Assembly: GCA_021807965.1 (NCBI GenBank)
Contig: JAKBCI010000007.1
Location: forward strand, 1 to 17,191
Length of the DNA: 17,191 nt
Direction of reading: 5' to 3'
From: Actinomycetes bacterium
GTDB taxonomy: Bacteria > Actinomycetota > Acidimicrobiia > Acidimicrobiales > RAAP-2
The translations under genes were made by a program, and so were the position numbers. The notes beneath the pieces were generated by a model, which did no database searches, was not told the DNA's origin, and saw only the letters and a list, made by a program, of their open reading frames with translations. Shown piece after piece: positions 7,940-14,257 of this stretch. Each line of letters opens with the position of its first letter. Position 1 is the first letter of the stretch.

Positions 7940-9224
7940 TCGACGTGGTGCCGAGGTAGGGCGCCAGCACTGACGGCAGCTCGATAGATCCGTCGGGCTG
8001 TCGATAGGTCTCGACCAACGCGGCCCAGATTCTCGCCCACGCGAGCGCCGAGCCGTTGACCGTGTGCACGAGCGCCGTCGTCCCATCCGAGCGCCGGTAT
8101 CGAACGTTCGCCCGGCGCGACTGGTAGTCGCGGAACCAGCTCACGGAGGAGACCTCGAGCCATCGATCGACTCCTGGGCTGTAGACCTCGAGATCGAACG
8201 TGCGCGCCGACGACGTGCCTAAGTCCCCCGCGCAGAGGTCGAGGACCCGGTACGTGAGCCCGAGCTCGCGCAGCAACCGCTCGGCGCGCGCCAGGATGTC
8301 CGCGTGCGCGTCCGGCGCCTGCTCAGGCGTGCAGTACGCGAAGAGCTCGACCTTGTCGAACTCGTGCACGCGCAAGAGACCTCGCGTGTCGCGACCGGCG
8401 GCGCCGGCCTCGCGGCGAAAGCACGGCGTTAGCGCGGTCAATCGGATGGGTAGGCGAGCCTCGTCAACGATGTCGCCGCGGTGCATGGAGGTGAGTGGCA
8501 CCTCGGCGGTTGGAATCGCCCAGAGCCCGTCACGCTCGATGGCGTACATGTCGTCGGCGGACTTCGGCAGGTGACCCGTTGACATCATCGTCTCAGTCAG
8601 CGCGAAGGTCGGTGGACGGATCTCTTCGTAGTCCGGCGTGTGCTGGTCGAGCGCGTACGCCCCGAGCGCGCGAAGTAGCCGCGATCCGGCCCCTCGAAAG
8701 AGCGGGAACATCGAGCCCGCGAGCTTCGCCCCCGCTTCGAGGTCGAGGATGCCGAGCTCGGCGCCGATCGCCCAATGGGCCACGCGCTGGTGCTCAGCGA
8801 AGGTTGGAAACTCGGCGCCGTCCTCCATCCCCACCCACCACTGACGCCGCACGACGTTGTCGTGCTCGTCGACGCCGTCGGGTGCCTCGGGCGAGGGCAC
8901 GTTCGGGAGTTCGAGGAGCAGGTCGTGAAGCCGGTCGGCCACCACCTCGAGTGACGCCGTAGCCTGACGCTCCTCGTCGCCGAGCCCGCGGCTCACCGCG
9001 GCCAGCTCCTCGGCCAGCGCGACGTTCTTCTCTCGACGGGCGTCGCCAACGCGACGCGACAACGCCTTCACGTCGGCGCGCAGCCGCTCGGCCTCTTGGA
9101 GGAGACGTCGGTGTTCGGAGTCGAGCGTCGTCACGTCGTCGATAACGCTGGGCGACACGCCCCGACGAGCCAGCGCGGCCTTGACGACGTCGGGTTCGCG
9201 GCGAAGCTGAGCGAGATCGATCAC
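7920..9224 (-). CDS. serS: Seryl-tRNA synthetase
   Basis: A 434-residue class II aminoacyl-tRNA synthetase that charges tRNA-Ser and also tRNA-Sec where present. The N-terminus MIDLAQLRREPDVVKAALARR begins the long antiparallel coiled-coil arm (to about residue 105). The catalytic core has TAEVPLTSMH, motif 2 around CFRREAGAAGRDTRGLLR (Cys268, Arg270-Arg271), the serine-binding region DLCAGDLGTSSARTFDLE, and a motif 3 region NGSALAWARIWAALVETY. The length is normal. The start GTG is preceded by a TAGGCT -10 box at 7 bases and no ribosome binding site. The gene overlaps the convergent response regulator by 20 bases. Confidence 0.97.
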   Translation of the reverse strand: MIDLAQLRREPDVVKAALARRGVSPSVIDDVTTLDSEHRRLLQEAERLRADVKALSRRVGDARREKNVALAEELAAVSRGLGDEERQATASLEVVADRLHDLLLELPNVPSPEAPDGVDEHDNVVRRQWWVGMEDGAEFPTFAEHQRVAHWAIGAELGILDLEAGAKLAGSMFPLFRGAGSRLLRALGAYALDQHTPDYEEIRPPTFALTETMMSTGHLPKSADDMYAIERDGLWAIPTAEVPLTSMHRGDIVDEARLPIRLTALTPCFRREAGAAGRDTRGLLRVHEFDKVELFAYCTPEQAPDAHADILARAERLLRELGLTYRVLDLCAGDLGTSSARTFDLEVYSPGVDRWLEVSSVSWFRDYQSRRANVRYRRSDGTTALVHTVNGSALAWARIWAALVETYRQPDGSIELPSVLAPYLGTTSITARPG

Positions 9225-9231
9225 GCCCCCG

Positions 9232-9237
9232 AGCCTA
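9232..9237 (-). promoter_or_regulatory. -10 element of probable leaderless promoter, serS
   Basis: On the minus strand TAGGCT is followed by CGGGGGC (7 bases) and the GTG at 9224. This is the same arrangement as at ctaA, including the G-rich spacer. No Shine-Dalgarno sequence lies before the start. Confidence 0.6.
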
Positions 9238-9240
9238 TCG

Positions 9241-9264
9241 ACGGCTTCGCACTCACGAAGTCGT
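9241..9264. repeat. Inverted repeat between divergent serS and ABC exporter promoters
   Basis: ACGGCTTCG (9241-9249) and CGAAGTCGT (9256-9264) are inverted copies, 8 of 9 positions pairing, around a 6-base centre. The repeat lies upstream of both -10 boxes, where the two -35 regions should be. That position suits a regulator binding site acting on both genes. It has no T-run and no gene reads into it, so it is not a terminator. Confidence 0.45.
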
Positions 9265-9283
9265 GGCGTTGCGGTCGAACTAC

Positions 9284-9289
9284 TAGGTT
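9284..9289 (+). promoter_or_regulatory. -10 element of probable leaderless promoter, ABC exporter
   Basis: TAGGTT is followed by CGGGGGTT (8 bases) and the GTG at 9298. The box and the G-rich spacer closely resemble those of ctaA and serS. No Shine-Dalgarno sequence fits the start. Confidence 0.55.
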
Positions 9290-9297
9290 CGGGGGTT

Positions 9298-10203
9298 GTG
9301 AGTCACGCCGTAGAGGTCACCGGTCTACGCGTCGCGTTCGGCGACCTCGTCGCCGTCGACGGGGCCAGTCTCACCGTCGACTACGCCGAGGTCGTGGCGT
9401 TGCTCGGACCCAATGGCGCGGGCAAAACCACCCTCGTGGAGACCCTGCTCGGTTTTCGCGACCCCGGCGCCGGCAGCGTGCGCGTTCACGGCCTCGACCC
9501 GCGCCGCGACCACGACGAGGTGGTATTGCGCACCGGCGCGCTGCTCCAGCGCGGCGGTGTGTGGTTCCCCATGACGCCGGCTCAGGTGCTGAATCTGACG
9601 GCCACCTACTACGACGCGCCGAGACAGCCCAATGAACTGCTGACGTTGCTCGACCTGGATCGCTGCGCGCAGACGCCCTGGCGGCGCCTTTCGGGCGGTG
9701 AGCAGCAGCGGACCCTGCTCGCGCTCGCGCTCATCGCCCGGCCACGCGTGCTCGTCCTCGACGAGCCGACGACGGCCGTTGACCCCGAGGGCCGCCAGGT
9801 CATCCGATCCATTATCGCGGCCGAAGCCGCCCGCGGCTGCGCCGTGTTGATCACCACCCACGAGCTGACCGAGGCCGAGCGCATGGCGAATCGGCTCGTG
9901 ATCATGCACCAGGGCCGCGTGGTCGCGGCCGGCTCCTTAGACGAGCTGGCCGGCGAACCCGAGCTAGTCATCGAGACCAGCACGCCGCTCGACGCCGCGC
10001 AGCTCGGACACCTACTCGGCTGCGCAGTCGTCATGGAACGGCCGACCCGACTGCGTTGTCGAATCGAATCGACCCCCGAACGAGTGGCGATCGTGAGCGC
10101 GTGGCTCAGCGAGCACGGCGCGAGTCTCGTCTCCCTGCAGACCCGCGCGACCCTCGAGGAGCGCTACCTCGAGCTCATCGCGCACGAGCGGAGCCGCTCG
10201 TGA
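9298..10203 (+). CDS. ABC-2 exporter ATP-binding protein
   Basis: A 301-residue ATPase subunit of a DrrA/CcmA-like exporter. Walker A is LGPNGAGKTT with Lys43; the signature is LSGGEQQR (131-138); Walker B is VLVLDEPTT with Glu156 as catalytic base; the H-loop is ITTHE with His188. A C-terminal extension of about 75 residues (from about 225) is typical of the DrrA-like group. It pairs with the permease that overlaps it by GTGA. The position beside ctaA/ctaB and a thioredoxin recalls the mycobacterial Rv1458c-Rv1457c-Rv1456c order (ABC ATPase, permease, CtaA-like protein), so a link to heme or oxidase biogenesis is possible. That link is inference; the substrate cannot be read. Confidence 0.92.
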   Translation: MSHAVEVTGLRVAFGDLVAVDGASLTVDYAEVVALLGPNGAGKTTLVETLLGFRDPGAGSVRVHGLDPRRDHDEVVLRTGALLQRGGVWFPMTPAQVLNLTATYYDAPRQPNELLTLLDLDRCAQTPWRRLSGGEQQRTLLALALIARPRVLVLDEPTTAVDPEGRQVIRSIIAAEAARGCAVLITTHELTEAERMANRLVIMHQGRVVAAGSLDELAGEPELVIETSTPLDAAQLGHLLGCAVVMERPTRLRCRIESTPERVAIVSAWLSEHGASLVSLQTRATLEERYLELIAHERSRS

Positions 10204-10931
10204 GGGCGTGGTGGGCTCAGACCCGTGCCGAGGTTCGCATGACGGTGAGACGAGGCGAGACACTGCTGCTCACTATCGCGATTCCGGTGCTGCTCCTCGT
10301 CTTCTTCTCACTGGCCCACGTGACCGCGACCCCGACGCGGCACCGCGTGGACTTCATCGCGCCCGGGGTCATCGCCTTGTGCGTACTCTCGACCTCGATG
10401 GTGGCCCTCTCCATCGCCACGGGATTCGAGCGGTCCTTCGGCGTTCTGCGGCGCCTCCACGTGACGCCCCTCGGCCAGCGACGTCTGATCGGCGCCAAGA
10501 TCGCCGGCGTCGTGGCGACCGAGGTCATCCAAGTGACCGTCGTCGCCGTGGTCGCCCTCATCCTCGGCTGGCACCCACGGGGCGGCTTGTCGGGCGCGGC
10601 CGTCGCGACGCTGATCGTCCTGCTCGGCTCGGCGGGACTCGCCGGCATCGGTCTCGCGCTCGCGGGCTGGCTGCGCGCCGAGGTGAACCTTGCCGCGAGC
10701 AACGGGCTCTACCTCGTGCTCCTGCTCGTCTCGGGGATCGTCGTCCCGCTCAGCTCGCTGCCCGCCGTAATCGGACGCGTCGCCGTCGCCCTGCCATCGG
10801 GCGCGCTCGCGGAGTCACTGCACCGCCTGCTCGGCTTGGGATCCTCGCCCACCGGTGGCGACTGGGTCTCGCTCGTCATCTGGGCGCTCGGCGCCCCCGT
10901 ACTCGCGGCGCGGACCTTTCGATTGGACTAA
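10200..10931 (+). CDS. ABC-2 type permease
   Basis: A 243-residue membrane protein that would form the channel for the ATPase just upstream. About six hydrophobic helices are visible: near 22-42, 50-75, 100-125, 133-155, 165-190 and 218-236. GFERSFGVLRRLHVTPLGQRR between the second and third is the cytoplasmic coupling pattern of ABC-2 permeases, whose usual form is reRe.GtlrrLlatPl. The GTG at 10200 is chosen because it gives a GTGA overlap with the ATPase gene; the frame is open further upstream but those codons lie inside the ATPase gene. The last 4 bases overlap the convergent thioredoxin gene. Confidence 0.88.
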   Translation: MRAWWAQTRAEVRMTVRRGETLLLTIAIPVLLLVFFSLAHVTATPTRHRVDFIAPGVIALCVLSTSMVALSIATGFERSFGVLRRLHVTPLGQRRLIGAKIAGVVATEVIQVTVVAVVALILGWHPRGGLSGAAVATLIVLLGSAGLAGIGLALAGWLRAEVNLAASNGLYLVLLLVSGIVVPLSSLPAVIGRVAVALPSGALAESLHRLLGLGSSPTGGDWVSLVIWALGAPVLAARTFRLD

Positions 10932-11497
10932 CGCGCGGTCGCGGCCGCGTCACGGGCGAACTGCGCCGGCGTGATCTTGCCGATCACCACGTTGACCACG
11001 CGACCCCGGGCGTTCACGAACACGGTGTCGGGAATCGCCACGAGCTGGAACGACGAGGCGACGGTGCTCGTCGGGTCGAAGGCGACCGGAAACGGTACGT
11101 GATCGGCCCGCACGAAGGCGAGCGCGGCCGAGCGCTGGTCGCTCGAATCGACGCCGACAACCCGCAGCGATCCCGTCGAATGGCTGCGCAAGTACGCCAC
11201 CAGGCGGGGCAGTTCGGCGCGACACGGCGCGCAGTAGCTCGCCATGAAGACGAGTGCCGTGGGATGGCCAGCGTCGTAGGGGGGGCGCAGCGTGCCGCCG
11301 GCGAGGCTCGGCAGGGCGAACGAGCTGGCCCTGGTTCCGACGACGGCGTTGGGCGGCGCACTCGACGTCGCCGGGCGACCACCGGTGAGTAGCGAGACGA
11401 CGACGATGAGTGCGACGGCGAGCACCGTGCCAATACCGAGGGACACGAAGGCCATCGGCGAAGGATGGCCGCGGCGCGGCTCAGTGGTATTGGACAA
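10928..11497 (-). CDS. Membrane-anchored TlpA/ResA-like thioredoxin
   Basis: A 189-residue extracytoplasmic thiol-disulfide protein. One N-terminal signal-anchor (about 15-40) precedes a thioredoxin fold with the active-site motif CAPC (Cys89, Cys92) in VFMASYCAPCRAE and a cis-Pro region VAIPDTVFV. TlpA/ResA proteins keep copper sites of cytochrome oxidase, or cysteines of apocytochrome c, reduced. Being directly downstream of ctaB supports an oxidase-assembly role, an inference. The TTG at 11497 overlaps ctaB by 17 bases and has GGTGG 6 bases upstream; the alternative ATG at 11455 would shorten the protein by 14 residues, lies 25 bases past the ctaB stop, and lacks a clear ribosome site. Either start keeps the anchor. 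Confidence 0.82.
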   Translation of the reverse strand: MSNTTEPRRGHPSPMAFVSLGIGTVLAVALIVVVSLLTGGRPATSSAPPNAVVGTRASSFALPSLAGGTLRPPYDAGHPTALVFMASYCAPCRAELPRLVAYLRSHSTGSLRVVGVDSSDQRSAALAFVRADHVPFPVAFDPTSTVASSFQLVAIPDTVFVNARGRVVNVVIGKITPAQFARDAAATAR

Positions 11498-12395
11498 GAA
11501 CGTCCACCGCCATCAGCACGAAGAGAGCAGTCAGGTAGGTAACCGAGAAGTGAAAGAGCCGCATCGCCTCGCCCGCGTCGGCGCGATCGTGCACCGCGTG
11601 ACGAAAGAGTCGCAGCGCGTAGAAGGTGAACATCCCGCCGAACACCATGGACGAGATCGCGTAGATCCACCCGAAGTGTGCGATCGGACCGATCAGGACC
11701 GTAAGCGCCCACATGATGACCGTGTACACCAAGATCTCGAGCGTGGTGCGCCGCAATGACGCGACGACCGGCATCATCGGTACGTGGGCCGCGCTGTAGT
11801 CGTCCCGGTAACGCACGGCCAGCGCCCAGAAATGCGGTGGCGTCCAGATGAACACGACGAGGAAGAGCAGCACCGGCGTCCACGAGAGCGAGCCGGTCAC
11901 CGCGGCCCACCCGACCAGAGTCGGCACCGCGCCGGCGGCGCCACCAATCACGATGTTCTGCTTGCTTCGTCGCTTCAACCAGATGGTGTAGACGAAGACG
12001 TAGAAGAGCATGGCGGCCACGGCGAGCCACGCCGAGAGAAGATTGACCCACAGCGCCAACACCGTGAACGCGACCACTTCGAGCGTCACCGCGAAGATCG
12101 TGGCCGCTCGCGGCGACATCACGCCGCGCACCAGCGGGCGCCGCTTGGTGCGCTCCATGATCGCGTCAATGTCCCGGTCGAGCACCATGTTGAAGGCGTT
12201 GGCCCCCGCCGCGGCGAGCGTTCCGCCGATCAACGTGTCCACGATCAGCCACAGACTGGGAATCCCGCGCGCGGCCACGATCATCGTGGGCACCGTCGTC
12301 ACCAGGAGCAATTCGATGATTCTCGGTTTGGTGAGCGCGAGGTAGCCCTTCAGCACGTCCGTCGTCGAGAACGGTCTCGACACCGCGATTGTCAT
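11481..12395 (-). CDS. ctaB: Heme O synthase (protoheme IX farnesyltransferase)
   Basis: A 304-residue UbiA-type prenyltransferase that adds a farnesyl group to heme B to give heme O, the substrate of CtaA. The first Asp-rich motif is NMVLDRDID (Asn69, Asp73, Asp77), followed by ERTKRRPLVRG. The second loop has WLKRRSKQNIVIGGAAGAVP, and FIWTPPHFWALAVRYRDDY is the family hallmark. Eight to nine hydrophobic helices are visible and the length is normal. It is divergent from ctaA across only 41 bases. The ATG has a TAGACT -10 box 7 bases upstream and no Shine-Dalgarno sequence, so the mRNA is probably leaderless. Confidence 0.97.
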   Translation of the reverse strand: MTIAVSRPFSTTDVLKGYLALTKPRIIELLLVTTVPTMIVAARGIPSLWLIVDTLIGGTLAAAGANAFNMVLDRDIDAIMERTKRRPLVRGVMSPRAATIFAVTLEVVAFTVLALWVNLLSAWLAVAAMLFYVFVYTIWLKRRSKQNIVIGGAAGAVPTLVGWAAVTGSLSWTPVLLFLVVFIWTPPHFWALAVRYRDDYSAAHVPMMPVVASLRRTTLEILVYTVIMWALTVLIGPIAHFGWIYAISSMVFGGMFTFYALRLFRHAVHDRADAGEAMRLFHFSVTYLTALFVLMAVDVLVQYH

Positions 12396-12402
12396 AGGGG
12401 GC

Positions 12403-12408
12403 AGTCTA
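12403..12408 (-). promoter_or_regulatory. -10 element of probable leaderless promoter, ctaB
   Basis: On the minus strand TAGACT is followed by 7 bases (GCCCCCT) and the ATG at 12395. It shares the 41-base ctaB/ctaA gap with the ctaA -10 box. Confidence 0.6.
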
Positions 12409-12424
12409 GAAGTCCGTTCTTACC

Positions 12425-12430
12425 TAGGCT
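12425..12430 (+). promoter_or_regulatory. -10 element of probable leaderless promoter, ctaA
   Basis: TAGGCT is followed by ACGGGG (6 bases) and the GTG at 12437. With a normal 17-base spacer its -35 region would fall on the ctaB -10 box (12403-12408), so the two promoters interleave. Confidence 0.6.
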
Positions 12431-12436
12431 ACGGGG

Positions 12437-13366
12437 GTGACTCCCGATCGCCGTTTCGACGTCTCGCCTCCGGCCTTTCGCTGGTTCGCCTTCAGCGCAT
12501 TCCTCTCAATGATCGTGATTGTCCTGACTGGGGGGGCGGTCCGACTCACCGGGTCTGGACTGGGCTGTCCAGACTGGCCCACCTGCTATCGACACCAGCT
12601 CACTGGATCGTGGTCGATCCACCCCCTCATCGAGTACTCCAACCGCATCGTCACCATCGTGTTGGTCATCGTTACCGGGATCACGTTCGTCGCGGCGTGG
12701 CTACGCACAGAACGACGGCGCGACCTCATCGCGCTCTCGGGCACGCTCGTGCTCGGCGTCGTCGCCGACGCGGTGCTCGGCGCCTTCGTCGTCTACTCCA
12801 AGCTGAATCCGTGGCTGGTGTCGGTACACATGCTCGTGTCACTCGCCATGGTCGCCGTCGGGGCACTCCTCTACCACCACTCGAAGTACGTCTACGGACC
12901 CGACGCGCGCGCCGACGTGCGCGACCCCCACTTCCGACTCATCGCGCGGCTCTTGTGGATCCCCTTCATCATCGTGCTCGTGGCGGGAACCGCGGCGACC
13001 GGATCAGGCCCGCACGCCGGCGCGTCACAGGGTCAGCTCGTCGCGCGACGCCTGCCGTTCTCGTTCGCCGACGCGACGTGGGTCCACTCGGTTGTGGCCG
13101 TCCTCTTCCTAGGGCTCGTGAGCGGTCTCGTGGTGGCGATGTGGCGCACCGACGTCCCCGAGGCGCTGCGCTTCGGCGTGCGTCGGTTGGTCGTGATCGC
13201 GTTCATCCAGGCGGCCATCGGCTTCACCCAGTACATCACCCACGTGCCGGTCGTACTCGTCGAGCTGCATATTGCGGGCGCCGTCTCGCTCACCATCGGC
13301 GTGACGCAGTTCCACGTCCGCCAGACCGCGCACGATCGAGTGCCCGGTACGCGGCGTCCCGCGTGA
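12437..13366 (+). CDS. ctaA: Heme A synthase (COX15/CtaA family)
   Basis: A 309-residue membrane enzyme that oxidises the C8 methyl of heme O to a formyl group, giving heme A for aa3-type oxidases. The extracytoplasmic loop after helix 1 reads RLTGSGLGCPDWPTC with the conserved pair Cys44 and Cys50. HPLIEYSNR carries His62 and the conserved Glu66. Further ligand-type histidines lie in VSVHMLVS, WVHSVV and ELHIAGA, one per expected heme-ligand helix. About eight hydrophobic helices and normal length. The paired cysteines place it with the Bacillus/actinobacterial form. The GTG start lies 6 bases after a TAGGCT box. Confidence 0.95.
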   Translation: MTPDRRFDVSPPAFRWFAFSAFLSMIVIVLTGGAVRLTGSGLGCPDWPTCYRHQLTGSWSIHPLIEYSNRIVTIVLVIVTGITFVAAWLRTERRRDLIALSGTLVLGVVADAVLGAFVVYSKLNPWLVSVHMLVSLAMVAVGALLYHHSKYVYGPDARADVRDPHFRLIARLLWIPFIIVLVAGTAATGSGPHAGASQGQLVARRLPFSFADATWVHSVVAVLFLGLVSGLVVAMWRTDVPEALRFGVRRLVVIAFIQAAIGFTQYITHVPVVLVELHIAGAVSLTIGVTQFHVRQTAHDRVPGTRRPA

Positions 13367-13454
13367 TCACGTCGAGAGTCAAGGTGTCGAAAGTGGCGAG
13401 CCGCGCCGAACCCTGCCACACTGGGAATGGCGAGTTGAAAGGATCGGGTCCAAC
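13367..13454 (+). other. Intergenic gap before the cytochrome b-like unit
   Basis: This 88-base gap is the longest in the window. GAAAGGA (13437-13443) is a plausible ribosome binding site, 11 bases before the ATG at 13455, slightly far. CACACT (13417-13422) could be a weak -10 but has no fitting -35. GTGGC/GCCAC (13393-13397, 13415-13419) pair across a 17-base loop, too weak to call a terminator. Whether the unit has its own promoter or is read from ctaA is undecided. Confidence 0.3.
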
Positions 13455-13637
13455 ATGACACTTCTGTGGTCACTGGCGGCGCTCGTACCGCTCGATGGTC
13501 TCGGGCACTACATCCATTGGGGGGTGATCGACGTCAGCGTGGCGAACTTCGTCGTCATCGTCTTGATGATCGTCACCTTCGTCGCCGCGCTCTTCCTGCC
13601 ATTTCCCGGGCGCAACCGTCGGCGAGGTGATCAGTGA
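13455..13637 (+). CDS. Small membrane protein, first gene of cytochrome b-like unit
   Basis: A 60-residue protein of no family I recognise. The N-terminus is hydrophobic (about 3-13), then GHYIHWGVIDVSVANF with two histidines, one strong transmembrane helix (about 31-50), the motif LPFPG, and an Arg-rich tail that would sit in the cytoplasm. It is real rather than chance: it starts after an AAAGGA-like ribosome site and ends as GTGA overlapping the next gene, the coupling used by the genuine pairs in this window. By position it is likely a small accessory subunit of the cytochrome b-like complex, comparable to the single-helix Pet subunits of b6f; that is inference from layout only. Confidence 0.7.
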   Translation: MTLLWSLAALVPLDGLGHYIHWGVIDVSVANFVVIVLMIVTFVAALFLPFPGRNRRRGDQ

Positions 13638-14257
13638 CCACCGAGATCGACCGCCAGTGGACGACTCGTCTGCGCAAGCGCGCGGCCGGCAAGTTGCCCC
13701 CGGAGAAGTTGCTCCCCGATACCCAGCCCGCGTACGTAGCCTCGTGGATCTACGTCTTTGGCGTCACCACCATCGCCGCGCTGACCATGGTCATCCTGTC
13801 AGGAGTCATTCTGGCGATTCGCGGCCCCCAGTGGTGGCACTCGTCGTCCATTGGCCACTTCGTAAATTCGCTGCACCTCTGGAGCGTCGAGATCTTCTTC
13901 TTCGCGATGATCGTGCACCTGTGGGGCAAGTTCTTCATGGCCGCGTGGCGAGGGGGCCGCACGCTGACCTGGATGACCGGCGTCGTGACGTTCCTCGCCT
14001 CGGTCGCCACCGCCTTCACCGGGTACGTGTCCCAAACGAACTTCGACTCCCAGTGGATCTCGACCCAGGCCAAAGACGGCATCAACGCGACGGGGGCCGG
14101 CTCCATCTTCAACGTTCTCAACCTGGGACAGATGCTGATGTGGCACATCGTGCTCTTGCCACTGGCCGCGATTGTGCTCACGGCCTTGCACGTACTGCTC
14201 GTGCGCATCAAGGGCGTCGTCCCACCATTCGACGAGCGAGCCGGAGCTGACCAGTGA
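13634..14257 (+). CDS. Diheme cytochrome b, b6-like N-terminal half
   Basis: A 207-residue membrane protein with four main helices, matching the cytochrome b N-terminal domain. Heme-ligand histidine pairs are His81/His95 in SLHLWSVEIFFFAMIVHLWG and His171/His186 in the last helix. The spacing, 14 then 15 positions, is that of cytochrome b6; bc1-type cytochrome b has 14 and 14. The first helix holds FGVTTIAALTMVILSGVIL and the third region TGVVTFLASVATAFTGY, the counterpart of the GYxLPW region. There is no cysteine, so no covalent heme of the b6f type. It would pass electrons from quinol across the membrane. The GTG start overlaps the small upstream gene and its stop overlaps the next gene, both as GTGA. 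Confidence 0.85.
   Translation: MTTEIDRQWTTRLRKRAAGKLPPEKLLPDTQPAYVASWIYVFGVTTIAALTMVILSGVILAIRGPQWWHSSSIGHFVNSLHLWSVEIFFFAMIVHLWGKFFMAAWRGGRTLTWMTGVVTFLASVATAFTGYVSQTNFDSQWISTQAKDGINATGAGSIFNVLNLGQMLMWHIVLLPLAAIVLTALHVLLVRIKGVVPPFDERAGADQ

Noticed and set aside
10208..11392. 394-codon open frame on the plus strand spanning permease and thioredoxin genes
   Set aside because: It is an out-of-frame reading of two clear genes, Arg-rich and of low complexity, with no ribosome site or motif.
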